Source: Fomitopsis serialis
Lineage: Eukaryota > Basidiomycota > Agaricomycetes > Polyporales > Fomitopsidaceae
NCBI RefSeq assembly: GCF_022376445.1
Contig: NW_025954987.1
Coordinates: 248,001 to 312,000, forward strand
DNA length: 64,000 bases
Reading direction: 5' to 3'
Positions 23,641 through 35,560 of this stretch are shown here, one piece after another. Each line of letters opens with the position of its first letter. Position 1 is the stretch's first letter. A program made the translations under genes and the position numbers. The notes beneath the pieces were generated by a model. The model did no database searches, was not told where the DNA came from, and saw nothing but the letters and a program-made list of their open reading frames with translations.

Positions 23641-24320
23641 TGGTCATTGACCGAGATTGCCTAATGAATGCTGTCTAACACTCCCAGGCTGGTACCCATC
23701 ATTATAGGCGCGGTCTGCGGCGGCGGTCACCTCGACAAGGTACGTCTTCCACGAGCAGTACTTACTTCGTACAGACAGACGCTTTCATGATGCCGCCGCA
23801 CGTTCCCTGTCCGTTGGTCAGCAAGCGTCAAACAAGCGTAGATGTCGGCGATGAGCCACAGAGAGGCCTTAGGTTTTGGTGCCCTTCCTCCGACTCGTCG
23901 GAGGACTAGTGCGGCAGCCACTAGCAATCACAGAAATAGCGCTTGAGCTTCTCTTCTGCTGATGCCAGTGGCTGCCAATCTGTTACAGGGTATAGAACGT
24001 CAGAACTTTATGGCATCCCGTTACATCTCACAGAACGACGCGCAGCCGCGTCTAGTAGTCACCCATGCGATGACTGTGTCACTGGCGGCTCGTTCAACGC
24101 CTATGTATCGGTCTTCGTTCGGCGCTTTCATACGGCCTCCGCACGCCAGCTGATCTTTGAATTCAATCATCTTCGCTGCGCCCACCGCCTTCAGTCACTT
24201 GCGAAGATGTAGTGCTCTCCGCTGCAGTACCGAGTATATATAAGCGGAAGATCGGGCAGCTCCAAGTCTGCAGTGACAACGGCCATACATACCACTGTGT
24301 CCAAACTTGAATCACACAGG
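23641..24320. other. Upstream region of the GMC oxidoreductase
   Basis: No gene recognised. A TATA-like run (GTATATATAA) at about 24233-24242 lies roughly 80 bases ahead of the chosen start codon and is a plausible core promoter. Confidence 0.45.
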
Positions 24321-27121
24321 ATGGTCGCACAAGTCTCTGACGTTATGGATCGAGTCTTCGACTATGTCATTGTTGGTGGTGGTGTACGTTACTCAACAAC
24401 AGCGGCAAAGAGAGATGCAGCTGAACATATCCTAGACTGCTGGCTTGACCATCGCGGCGCGGCTCTTGGAAACCACAGACAGTACAGTGCTGGTTCTCGA
24501 AGCAGGTGCACCGAATCTAGATGACCCGAAGATCCTGTTAGGAGGCGGATTTGGTTCAACGTTTGGCGACGCAAAGGTATTTCTCAGTACCTTCTCATCG
24601 GCTCGCTTTGTTGATTCATGCTCGACGGTTTCTGCGTAGTATGACTGGGGTTTTCTGACCACGCCTCAGAAGCATTGCAACGACAGGCGAATGTTGTGGT
24701 CTCGAGGCAAAGGCCTCGGTATGATCCCTCCCCGTGGCTACACTCGCCATGTCGACTGACAGCGTACTTTTGTGCACGAACCTAGGTGGCAGCTCGGCTA
24801 TGAATTTCTATGCTTGGATGAAACCGCCTGCGGCTGACGTCGACGCTTGGGAAGAATTAGGCAACCCCGGTTGGAACTGGAAAGCTTACATGAAATACAC
24901 ACTACGTGCAGAGGAGTAAGTGTTGTATCACTTGTATGCTCAGTGTCGATGACACTGAGAATGTCTAGATTTACTGCTGCCTCCGAGGAGCAGCTGAAGG
25001 CGTACGCTTACACGCACAACATCGAATGCAGAGGTCAAAGTGGCCCGATCAAGACCACAGTTCCTCTGGCCTCGCTTCAAATCAATCAATTCTTTCTGGA
25101 AGCAGCGCAGAAGCAAGGTCTTCCTCTGCTTCAAGACGGTTATGGCGGTCATGTTAGTTCCTTGATTCTCAAGTTCGCCGACTAGGTTGCTCATCTCGCA
25201 TGTAGACGACTGGCTGTTGGCAGGGCTCAGCCAACTTGGATCGCAAGTCGAAGTGGACCCGTTCGTACGCTGCGACGGCACACTACCTTCCACATAAGGA
25301 TAACCCGAAGTTCACGGTAATTGGAATTCTCAGCCAGCCCGCGGACTGTCCTCAAGAGCTGACACGACTGAGTGGCGTAGGTTCTTACGGAAGCCGTATG
25401 TGCCAGAGTGTTGTTCAATGACGCAATGGATGATGGCAATCTTGTTTCCACCGGTGTGGAATTTGTGCACGACGGAGTGACATACAAAGCACATGCGAGG
25501 AAAGAAGTTGTACTTGCAGCAGGGTAAATTCGATCTACTATCGGATGCTCAATATGCTGACCAGTGGCCAGAGCCCTCAAGTCTCCTCAACTCCTGGAGT
25601 TGTCGGGGATCGGTCGGCGTGACATCCTCGAGAAGATCGGCGTGCCGGTTCAGTTAGAGCTTCCGGGTGTAGGAGAGAACCTCCAGGACCATACCTACGT
25701 CGGTCAGCAGCTGTTCAGTTAGTATCAATTGTTACAGAGTCTTCATGCGTCTATTGCAGGTGTTTCCTACGAACTTGATCCCCGCGTGTCGCACAAGACT
25801 GTCGATCTTCTCCGCGACCCTGAATTCGCGAAAGAACAAGTCAATCTACAGTGAGCTTTCATTGACGTACCCTACCATCATTGCTAAGGCGGACAAACTC
25901 CATATCAGGGACCTTGACAAGGAGAACGTGTACAGGCTTGGGATCACAGCGTTCGGCTATGTGCCTATCGAAGTTGCCGATAACGCAGCAGCCTCGAGAA
26001 TTGTTGAGGGGTTACTGCGTATATCAAGGAGAAGAAGGAGAGTGGCACGCTCCCTCCCGGCCTTGCTGAGCAATGGGACATTCAACTCCGTGTGCTCAAG
26101 GATGCGACCCTCCCTGACGTTGAGGTAATTGGGTTCCCGGGATGGTTAACATTCCTTTGTATGCATATCAGACGCAGATACATTACTCTGGCTAACAATC
26201 AATACTGCAGCTCAACCCGAGCCCGGAAAATGCTATGTATGTAATCGTTCTGGATCAAGACGCTAACACATCAACTGAACACCGTCTGCAGCTGACTACA
26301 CTCTGCGTGATACAACACCAATTTTCCAGGTAGGCAACTGTCAGTTCCAACGTGATACAAGGCACTACTGATTCACTGGCTACAGGGGCACCGTCGTATG
26401 TCGACTCACGGCTTTATCCCTTGACGTTTGATGTTTAACACTCTTGTAGCACTCGAAGAACAACGACCCCCTCGAACAGCCGGATATTGACCCGAACACG
26501 TTTTCTGTGCCATATGGCGAGTCTTCTCTTGCTCACGAGCTATCTGAAAGATACTCATACAAATCTAGATCTGGACATCTTCGTAGAGAACTTGAAGTTT
26601 GCCCGGCGTCTCGCAGACACGGAGCCATTCAAATCGGGCGTGATCCGTGAAGTTGATCCCGGTGCAGCAGCACGAACCGATGAAGAAATCAAAGGTGCGC
26701 AATCTACTGTGCCACATCGGTCATTGATCCTGACAGTTGGGCGCCGAAATAGAGTACATCCGGAAGTGCTGCAATACATGCTACCATGCGTGTGGTTCCT
26801 GCAGTATGCTCCCGCGGGAGAAGCATGGCGTCGTGGACACGAAGTTGAAGGTCTGTTTCAAATCTATCACGTACAGCGAGAGTAGCACGGACTGACATAC
26901 AAAAATCGATTTCCTCTTCACGTCGTACGCGTTAGGTTTATGGCACCAAGAACCTGCGAGTTGCCGACATGTCAATCGTGCCCCTCGAAGTTGCAGCGCA
27001 CACGCAGGCCACTGCGTACTGCGTCGGCGAGCTCAGTGCGTAACATCACCTAGTAACAGATCCGAGGCTCGGAGGTAACCTGACTTATCTAGTGGCTGAT
27101 ATTCTCATCGGCGCTGCCTGA
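24321..27121 (+). CDS. GMC oxidoreductase (aryl-alcohol oxidase/choline dehydrogenase-like), one apparent frameshift
   Basis: FAD-dependent alcohol oxidase or dehydrogenase of the glucose-methanol-choline family. I resolve 18 exons from ATG 24321 to TGA 27121. They total 605 residues only if one base is restored in a G run near 26010. The first exon ends in the dinucleotide-binding YVIVGGG and continues TAGLTIAARLLE. Further blocks: SRGKGLGGSSAMNFYAWMKP (GMC signature 1), AAGALKSPQLLELSGIG (signature 2), GVGENLQDHTYVG, and the C-terminal YHACGSCSM with the catalytic His, then VYGTKNLRVADMSIVPLEVA. No signal peptide is apparent, so probably intracellular. The intron at 26517-26568 uses a GC donor (GCGAGT), the only way found to join TFSVPY to DLDIFVENLKFAR in frame. 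Microexons include 26386-26395 (10 bases). Confidence 0.87.
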
Positions 27122-28345
27122 GGGAGATTCACTGCTATGAATGGAGTGTATGTATTCTAAGGACGGTCGGCCGCTTGCGCGAAATTCCGAAACGTCCTTG
27201 TCTGATCTTGTATTCGTCTTGACATGTACAACGATTGATTTCCTATGTATACTTTGAGCAGATGCCGGATGATACCCAAAGGCCTCAGGATGTATGCAGC
27301 AGCACGCGGAAAGGGGGAGCAGCCTGAGGGGGGGAGAATTACGATGAACCGGTGGAAAATATGGATGCTAGAGACTCGTTCGTTGACTGCCAGAGGTGAT
27401 CATCGATCAGGCAGAGCGCAGAAAAGGCTGCGGACGAGGCGACTATGTGGGGACGGGATGCAATGGGCAGTCCAGGGGCAGTCGTCAATGGTCTCCGACT
27501 CAGTCCACACTCGTCACAGACTCACATGTATCACAGGCGAGCCAGTCTACCGGCCCAGAGGCTCCTCCTCGTGTGCTCACTGGCATGCACGTGCATTGAC
27601 GGCCCCTGACCCAAGGTTAGCGCGCCTGTCGCGCTGGATGGGCCGTGTACACGACGGCAACTGTCGACTGACAGGAAGTGCGCACGGCGCGTTCATCCTA
27701 TGGCTGAGTACAGAGTATCAGCGATCCGTGAATTAGTGGCCATGACCTGTATCCCCTGTACTCTACGCACCTGTGTGATCCTCTTCCTTTCGTTTGACAC
27801 GTCTGTTCGTGGACCCGTCACTGAGTACTTGAGTAATAGTCGAAGGTATGTCACTGCGTGCGTGGTGTGGTCCGCAGCAGGCGTACCTACGTCGTCTTTC
27901 GCCATTGCTGTGGGCAGTTGGGGGAGCCATGTCCACGCTGCGCACCACAGACATTTAGACACGACTAGGAGTCGTCGCTCTCTCTTCCTGAAAATCGAGC
28001 CACTGCGCTACGACTCAGATGCTACTGTGATCGAAATGTGAAGTCGATTGCTGCAGCGAACGCGAGTCATGTCCCGTCAAAAGACCCTCGAGGTACCATG
28101 CATTACACCTGTCACTCGCTATATTCAGGGGTTGCTCTCTAGATCTGTGCACTCGGAGAGGATTACTTACGTAGAGACCGCCAACTGTGGTATTGATAGG
28201 ATAGTGAGCATTACATACATCGGTATCCTAGAGTCAGAGGTAGAGCATCTCGTGTCGTCCCGACGCACGCTCCACCGTCCACGTCGAGACACACCCAGTA
28301 TCACCACACGGTCTGTCCACCCGGCCCCAACGCATGCCTCCCGTC
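27122..28345. other. Intergenic, no gene seen
   Basis: About 1.2 kb between convergent genes. Frames up to about 160 codons exist on the plus strand (27245-27736) but lack motifs, plausible introns or typical composition. Confidence 0.45.
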
Positions 28346-30145
28346 TCACAAAAGCACAAACCCCACAAAGCTAAATCCTCCCACATACGGCCTCTCCCCC
28401 GGAAGCGCATACACCGCCCCCTTCCCGCCTGTCCTCCACTCCGCGCCCGACAAGAACAGCACCGTCCTCAGCGTCGTGCACTGCTTCGCCCACATCGCCA
28501 GGTGCGCCCTCTCTTGCGCGCGCGGCGGGGGCATGTCCGGGGCAGCGGGGTGCGCGGGCTCGAGCGGCGACTCTGGCGGGGACGGGAACGCGTTGAGCGC
28601 TTTGGCGAGCTTGCGCGGGAGCCCGACCTTGCGCCGGCGCAGGCGGAGGGTGTGCAGCGTGCGGAAACGCGGGAGCGCTGCGGAGAGCTGTCTGTAAAGG
28701 ACCTGCGGCGAGCCCCATCAGTCAAAACGCAAGCGCACTGGAGCAGAGTCAACGTGCCTCGTCGTCCAACACCCACTCCACCGCTAGCACCTCGAGCTGG
28801 CTCCCAAGTTCTGCCCCCGCAGACATGAACACCCGCTCCAGCGTGCGCGCGTCCACCTGCGTGAGCGACACAGACACGCCCATGCGCACCACGCCCGTGC
28901 GCGAGCGCGTCAGCGCGCTCATAATCGCGGACGGCTTCAGCCCGTCGTACAGCGTCGTGTGTACGTGCAGCGTCACGGAGCGCACCGGGCGTCCGGGCAC
29001 AACAGCGGCGGCAAGTGAGGCGGGCCCGTGGAAGTGTGCGAGGCGCGGGAGTAGGTAGGCAGGGAGGCGCGGCGCAGCGGGCGCGAGGGTATCTTCGAAC
29101 GGGGTATCTGCGCCAGCATCGGTGTCCTGATGTGCGGTATCGGCGGGCGCAGCTTCCGGCAGACTGCAATCGGCGGGATTTTGGAGGAGGTGGGGGAAGG
29201 AGAGAGATATGAGCTCGGGCTGTTTTGCGAGCCAGACCCAGAGCGCTTTCCAGTCATTGGGCCTTGTGAACTCGGACATGATGCGCAGCCGCTTGAGACG
29301 AAAGCTCGTGTGCGTGAGGAAGCACGCGTCGTAGTCGGGGATCGTGAGCGACTCGAGTGCATGCATGTTCGTGAACGCGATCGCAAATGAGACCGCGCTG
29401 AGCGCGGCGCCGGGCGCGGGCAGCGAGGTGCATGCAAAGTGGTGGACGTACGACGCGAAGGTACGGTTCGAGGCGAGCTGGCTGATGCACCGGTCGACGC
29501 GCTCGGCGAGAACGCGCGTAGGTCTAGTCGGCCATAGAGTGCGCGGAGGGCGGCGCGGAGAACACCCTCGACACACGCGTCAGTGAGAGCGCGTCTCGGC
29601 GCGTCGCGAAGGAGAAGACGACGGTGAGCAGCTCGGGAGGCATCCGCGAGATGGCTGGCCCGTCTTCCGCGGGGCCTCCACGTCCGGAGCAGCGGGACGC
29701 TCTTGCGCTTGACCGATCGTGACACGGACGAGCTCGGTGCGCTGTGCGTCCGGTTGCGCTGGTCGTTGCCAGGGACAATCAGGAACCCATCCTCTGCCTG
29801 CGGCGTATCCGGCGGCTGCAGCTCGGACTCGCTCGCCCGCCTCCCCAGCCCGACGGGTATCTGGATGTCCTCGAGCGACCCGGTCGGCGAGGGCGTGCTC
29901 TCGCGCGAGTACGTGCGCGGAAAGTCGACCGTGTGCCCGATGCCGCCAGAGAGCCCGGACGTGCGTGGCCACCGAAACCTGGGCTTGTGGGCGAACCTCT
30001 CGCTAATGAAAGAGAGCGCGGAGAGCCGGCGCTCGCGCACGCTCTCCGTGAAGGACGCCGCACTGGGGCTCTGCAGCGGGGAGAGGTGGTCGCCCTTGAG
30101 GTGGTCGTGATGGTTGCGGCGCGGGAAGCGGAGGAGGGAGGACAT
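28346..30145 (-). pseudogene. F-box protein gene with disrupted frame in the F-box
   Basis: Likely substrate-recognition subunit of an SCF ubiquitin ligase. Exon 28773-30145 starts with an acidic/Ser-rich N-terminus, then ISRMPPELLTVVFSFATRRD, a clear F-box core, then a long leucine-rich tail (LKRLRIMSEFTRPNDWKALW, SLSFPHLLQ). The last exon, 28346-28702, is joined by an intron whose donor follows LEVLAVEW. Between 29500 and 29720 the F-box and following helix read in three frames in turn, needing about three single-base changes. No intron of acceptable length explains it. Everything outside that patch is open over long distances, so sequence error or very recent decay are both possible. Typed as pseudogene only because the frame as given is broken. 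Confidence 0.6.
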
Positions 30146-31231
30146 GGCGGTCGTGGGCGGGGGCGGGAGAGGGGCGGACGAGATGGTTGCGCTCGGAAAC
30201 CCAAAATGACGGACATGGCGATGAGACGGGTCGTGGGCGTTGCGGCAGACGCATCAGAGCCATGTGTCCGCCAGATCGGCGGTTGCCCGGCTCGAAGCGG
30301 CTCGATCGCGAACCGCGACGCCTTCCGCACGCCAGCTTAATTGATGCGACCTCCTCTGATGCGCCTTCCAACGGCGGCCCGTTCAACACCCAGCAGCTTG
30401 GGTTCAGCTAATTGTCCGCGCCATGAGCGACGATTCATTACTGGTATCAACATCTGGTAGAGCTACTCATAACAGTCATCGGAGGCACTACAGCCAATCA
30501 GCGAAGCAGAGGTCCCTCGGACTGGGATTGGGCAGACACGGCAGACGGTCTCTCACACACTTCACAGAAGCCGGACTTCTCGGATATGCTCACAGCTAAT
30601 TCCTTAAGTACTAGTACTTATTGCTAGGCCCCTTCCCGAAAACGCGCACACAGGCGGGCTCTTGTCTGACCTTTTCGTCGAGCGATCCGCACCCTCTGCA
30701 GGCTGACCTCGGGCCACAACCCTCGGTCTAGCTCACCTTGACTTCGTCGACATGCCAATAAAATGCCGATGCGGGGCGCCCCAGAGAATCCAACACTGAT
30801 ACGCTCCGTCTAGCAATATGAAATTAGCTGCAACGCGAACGAGTCTTCGACGAACCTAAAGGCCCGTCGTGCCGGCCATCAGGAGATTCGAGAAGGGCAC
30901 CGAACGGGATCAACGGGATCCAGATTATTGCGCGCAAGCCTGACACTTTCTAAATCCTTGACACCACGCAGGGGGCCACTAACTGGCAGAGCGAGCTCGA
31001 GAACCCCCTGTCCAGGTCTACTCGCGACGCAGTTCAGCCTGAGGCCGCACATACCCTATCACGGAGCGACCTACTGAAGACGCGCAAGAAGAGAACGACG
31101 GAAGCCAAACGGAAGCACTGTCTCGTTATCCTCGTTGCCGCTGTTTCAATTAGTTTTATTGCCACGTCCGCCTCCCGACCATACGCACTAAGTTCATCTC
31201 CGTCGCAATGAGAACATCGTCCAGGCAACAC
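30146..31231. other. Intergenic with a dispersed repeat
   Basis: Contains one copy of a roughly 210-base repeat at 30619-30830 (entered separately). Otherwise no coding sequence recognised. Confidence 0.5.
30619..30830 (+). repeat. Dispersed repeat, copy 1
   Basis: Matches 47773-48001 in the same orientation, with shared blocks CCCTTCCCGAAAACGCG, CTTGTCTGACC, CGTCGAGCGA, CCTCGGTCTAGCTC and ACGCTCCG. Non-coding and diverged, with several small indels. It may be a fragment of a solo LTR or other transposable element. Confidence 0.75.
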
Positions 31232-33011
31232 CTACGCCGTCGCGCCCATTACCACCGCCTCCGCTGCCGCACTACCACCCCACACCGCCTCGCCCCCCGG
31301 GGCACCCCTCCCGCCCCCGTGTGAGAACACACCCCGGAACGCGGAGAAGCTGTCACTTAATCCCGCACACTCTGGGCTTGCCGCCCGGATCGCGTACGCG
31401 TCCGGGAGCAGCGTCTCGAGTTTCTGTGAAAGCGCGTTAGCCGGCGTCAGAAAGCGGGGAGTGCGTTGTGGTGAGCAATATGCGGGGAGAGAACACATCA
31501 AACAGAGGGATGTGGGGTCGCGGGCGAGGATGAGAAACCGGTGCGTCAATGGGACTGACCTCGATGCGCCGTTTGGTCGGCGGGTGCGTGCTCATGAACT
31601 GGAGGAGCTGGCCGCTCTGGCCCTCAAGCTTCGCGAGGCGCGTGAACATCCTGACGTGAAACTGCCTTCAGCACTTTGGTTAGGGTCGGAGAGAGGATGG
31701 TGACCCACGCTGGCGCGGATTGTGGATCATAACACGCTCTTGCCATGAGCTTCAGGCCGACCTTGTCCGCTGTAGTGATTGCAAGCTGAGTAATCTTTGC
31801 TGCGCAACTCGGCGTTGCAGCGCATACCTTCCAGTTCGTGCATACGGGAATTGGGCAAGTCATATACAAGCTCTGAGATGAGCCTTGACAAGCCGAAATC
31901 AAGCCCCAGGATCGCGAGAGTGCTGGCGAGTACTAGGAGCACCTTAGCGGAGGATGTGCGTTCGGACATATGTCGCAGCACTGGGGAAGACGGTCAACAA
32001 GCCACATCCTTCTCATGTCAATGCAGCCAACCTGCATGACCAATCTCTGCACATACGGTCAGCTGCGTTCGGCATGTGCACGGTTGCCGGGCAACATACC
32101 ATGCCCAAGGACAGCTGCCAGCCCTTCTTCGTCCTTAGCCACAGGCAAGATACCCGTGAACACGATGATATCCCCTGAAATTCACCCTTAGCCAACCAGA
32201 CATATCCTGCTTCTGAGACGTAGACATACCAAAAGTTGCCGCAGCGTTGACCATCTTGTCATCATTCACCACCATCAGGTTCCACTGCTTCCCGCCCACC
32301 GTCGGAGGCACGCCGCTCGGATGGCCCACTGGCGCAGGCGTCCACAGCCCGCCGTCCGGGTCGCTGGGGGGAAGTGCGTGAGCGTGAGCGGGCTCTGACG
32401 GGGCGACGGTGCCGAGGTCGGACGCCTCGAGGATGCGCTCAACAACGCGCCGGACGTGCCGGGTGACGGGATGATTCGGCGGGAGCACTTTCCGGCCGTA
32501 TTCAGCGACGAGTGCTTCGTGGGAGGCCTGGGCGAGCTGGGCGGGAGTGCGTTGAGCGCGAAACGTGTAGCGGGTGCGGGGGTGTCATGGTCGCACCTTC
32601 GCCTCGAGTTTGGGGCTCACGTCCATGAACCGCCACCGTCCCGTCTCCTCCACCTTCTCCAAGCTGCCCACCATGTGTTACGAGAGAGGGAAAGTGAGCA
32701 GTCAGTCTCGGACGCCACCTAACACGTCGCCCGTGAGCAAGAAACGTAGACACGCACTGTACGACGTAGTACACACCACCGGCCACGACGATCCCGACAA
32801 CAAGCTTCGCGCGCGGATCCCACCGCTGGACGTTCAAAGGCTGCTCCGGGTCGACGCCAAACCGGACATAGCGCGGTCCCATGCGCCTGCTACTTGAGGA
32901 GAATAACCGGGCGAGCCGGGCGGGGTGCAGGTTGGTCGGTGTGCGGGCGTGAGCGGCATGTGCACGTAATGGTGTGGTGAATGCACGGAGGTTCTTGAGT
33001 GGGGAGAGCAT
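31232..33011 (-). CDS. OMA1: OMA1-like mitochondrial M48 metalloendopeptidase
   Basis: Zinc protease of the mitochondrial inner membrane that cleaves partner proteins under membrane stress. About eight exons: 32758-33011, 32597-32663, 32230-32536, 32100-32174, 32032-32046, then exons beginning at 31980 and about 31814 and a last one ending at 31232. Phases agree throughout. An Arg/Ser-rich N-terminus suits mitochondrial import and is followed by a helix near VVGIVVAGGVYYVV. The active site HEIGH is split by the intron after LGH; a further helix VLLVLASTLAILGLDFGLS follows, then the third zinc-ligand region ELEADKVGLKLMARACYDP and STHPPTKRRIE. An in-frame GTG lies upstream, so the ATG at 33011 was chosen. 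No frame errors, in contrast to the genes on either side. Confidence 0.9.
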
Positions 33012-33273
33012 GGCTGCTAGGGGAAGGCCCACAAAATTCCGTAGTACGCGGTGGGACTAGTTACAGAGATTTTACGCAGAACTTGCTAAGTTAGTGTCGG
33101 GAGGAGGAGGTGGTGGTGGTGGTGAGGTGAGCGCTATGGAGAATGAAAACCCCATTACCAGAAACCCTTGCACGAGTTCATGACCATCATTACTTATATC
33201 CCAGGAAACTTGAGCCGGGTACATTGCGACCATACTATGCATTTACCACATCTACGCGTCCAGTAATACAGAA
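33012..33273. other. Spacer with GGA/GGT simple repeat
   Basis: Contains a short GGAGGAGGA then GGTGGTGGT run at about 33103-33125 upstream of OMA1. The junction of the inverted duplication falls at about 33219. Confidence 0.55.
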
Positions 33274-35111
33274 TTACACCATGTTCGGTTCGCACAACTT
33301 TTCAACTCGCTCGAGTATACCAACATCATGCTCCATCTGCATCAACCCTCCTCGCCGCATGGAGGGAACCCACACCATAGTTGGTCATTCATAATCGCTG
33401 GGTAGAATGCATCACCGTGAACCCGGCCCAGTCAAAGTCGATCAGCATGGCATTCCACCGTTCGTCTGAGCCATCGCCATCGGATCGACGAACACACATG
33501 ATGTTGGGAGACCGTAGATCACCAAAGACGAGGTTCTTGTCATGAAGCAGGTTGATGGCAGTCTTGACGTCGGCGTAGATGCTGTACGGGAGGAGCTCCT
33601 TTCTCTGCTCGAACGACCACGCCATCTCGCCGTGAACACGATCCATGACAATCATGAAGAGGCGATCGTACACGGGAATGCAGGCGTGCAGATTAGGCGC
33701 CAACCCGGCTGCGGCGAGGATGCGGTGGGCTTCTTCGTTGTAGCTCGCGGTGAACTTGACGAGGACCTCGACTTCGCCGTCGGCAGTATCGCCGGCTCCT
33801 GATGCCAGTGACTTGGGCATAGTGGCAACATAGATGCACGAAGACCTCCGATCTGGCGACTCCGCCATGAGATAGAGCTGCCCAGCGCGAGACATCCGGT
33901 GCGTGAAAGTCAAGGATGGTATGCTGTCCTTCCAGGAGGGGTCCGGCAGAGGTGAGGGAAAGAGATGTGCGATGCTGATGGGAGGATTCGGAGGTGCCGC
34001 GTCGAGTCGTGCATAAAATGCGCGAAGGTCACTCACAGCGAGCTGAACAGCCTTGAAGGCCCGCGCGACACGGAGAACGTTCTCGTTCCGGTGGAAGTCC
34101 AAACGCAACCGCTCCGAGAAGACACAGTCGGTATAGGGTCCGTCGGTGTACATGGCAATCCCGATCTCGAGGAGGTCACCCATCATTCCGATCAGGATAG
34201 CAGGGTAGTTTGACTGGCGCCGTCGCTGCCGTACCAGCTAGAGTACCTCGTCAGTGACACCGTCGCAGTACATACAGTCAACATTCAGACTTTGTCATTG
34301 TCACCTGTTACGATTTTCGCGTAGGATAGACCTGCTTGCAGAGATGCATCACCACCCAACCCGGACTCGTTCTTGATTATCACCAAGCCGAACGGGCGTG
34401 AGCCGCCAAAAACCGCATCAAGGTGGTGTCGCCGATGGATGTGTCCCAATCGAGATCGAACCTGAAGATTATCTTTAGGGCATCCCGAATGGCCTCTGTC
34501 TGCGCCTCCTCATTCTCGTAGCTACACAAACCTGTGTCATAAAGAGATGAACCTGTTCGAACTCTGAGAATTTAGTTCGCTCTCGGGAAGATCGAAGTCA
34601 GACGACGAAGACGTATGCAGCAAGCCCAACGTAGGGTGGAACAAGGCGACTGGAGGACCATAGTTGTTGTGTGGTCGTCCCGCGTGAAACGGTCATGAGG
34701 TCGTTAACGACTTTCCGTACGCCTGAGCTCGACAAACTCCATCCGACCGCAGCGTGGTAGCGATCTGAGGAGTCATGAGCCTTCCTCTCCCTTTCTGATG
34801 AATAATCAGCTGACAGCCTAGAGGTATAACAAGGCTACGTACTACGGATGACCTTCCTATGGCTAGCGGCAAGATCTCCCACGTCGTCCAGACTTTCCAG
34901 TACTAGACGCAGTGAGTGATGTCCGTATTCAGAAGAGATGACTCACTCTCTGGCGTGACAAACAGGATGTGACAAATCAGGTTGTGGTCCTGATGGGAAA
35001 ACATACGAACTGGGAGCAGGGGATGATTATGGCGCCCCGAGCGTCTTGATTATCGCGAAGCCATTTGCGGCTACGATCGATCGAGTAACGTTTCATCGGG
35101 CAACAGCGACA
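33219..35111 (-). repeat. Inverted duplication, right arm
   Basis: Reverse complement of the left arm (1-1914). The right copy continues past the window-limited left arm to at least 35352. Relative to the left arm it differs in the conserved portion mostly by missing single bases. Confidence 0.9.
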
Positions 35112-35352
35112 ATCCAGGGGGCTAGTATGGTCACCACCAGCCAGCAAATCAAAAGATGCACACTGAGTAAATGTGTATCCGAGTCGAGATCAACGTCCAG
35201 TCCACGTCGTTTCTTGGCTTTGAACATAGCGGCCTTGACTAACGTCTTTATAAACTCTTGCTGCTGATATATACCTGCATCTCGGTATGGATGGGGTTCG
35301 TAGGATGAGGATAGAATATTGCGTAGTCGTCTGCCTCGTCGTCAGAAGACAT
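33274..35352 (-). pseudogene. Crinkler-like REase-kinase, broken inverted copy
   Basis: Second copy of the gene at the window start, here with its 5' end. ATG 35352 opens an acidic MSSDDEADDYAIFY, then an intron and a header-like segment (KAKKRRGLDVDLD) resembling the ubiquitin-like CRN N-terminus. Downstream, the PD-(D/E)xK-like region has several one-base losses relative to the left copy, and the kinase region loses one G of a run at about 33423, so translation runs out after LIDFDWAG instead of reaching the EHD motif. With these breaks no full-length product can be made from the sequence as given. The 5' third differs from the left copy also by substitutions, so the duplication is not brand-new there. 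Confidence 0.72.
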
Positions 35353-35560
35353 GATGATGGTTTGGGATAAGTTCTTTGGTTTGGTTCAACTTCTCAAGTT
35401 CGGACGGGCCCTCCAGCTCACCTGCTCTTTCACACGCCTCAGCCTCAGCCTCAGGATGCTCGGAGTCGGAGCGGTCGTGGGTGGTACGAGGTGGTACGAG
35501 TTGGCTACGAGACCAGCGCAAAGCCTGTAACTTAGCGTGTGCACAAAGATAGTTCTGAGA
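35353..35560. other. Short spacer
   Basis: About 200 bases between the Crinkler copy's start and the urea-carboxylase-like stop. It serves as promoter of the first and 3' end of the second; contains a direct GTGGTACGAG duplication at about 35476-35500. Confidence 0.45.

Noticed and set aside
25850..25910. Frame break between exons 9 and 10 of the GMC gene
   Set aside because: Choosing the acceptor at 25908 instead of the earlier AG restores QDLDKENVYRLGITAFGY in frame.
26485..26570. Second frameshift in the GMC gene
   Set aside because: Explained by a GC-AG intron at 26517-26568 that restores the phase exactly.
28700..28775. Fourth frame break in the first F-box gene
   Set aside because: Resolved by moving the donor upstream to 28772, directly after LEVLAVEW, which gives a normal in-phase intron.
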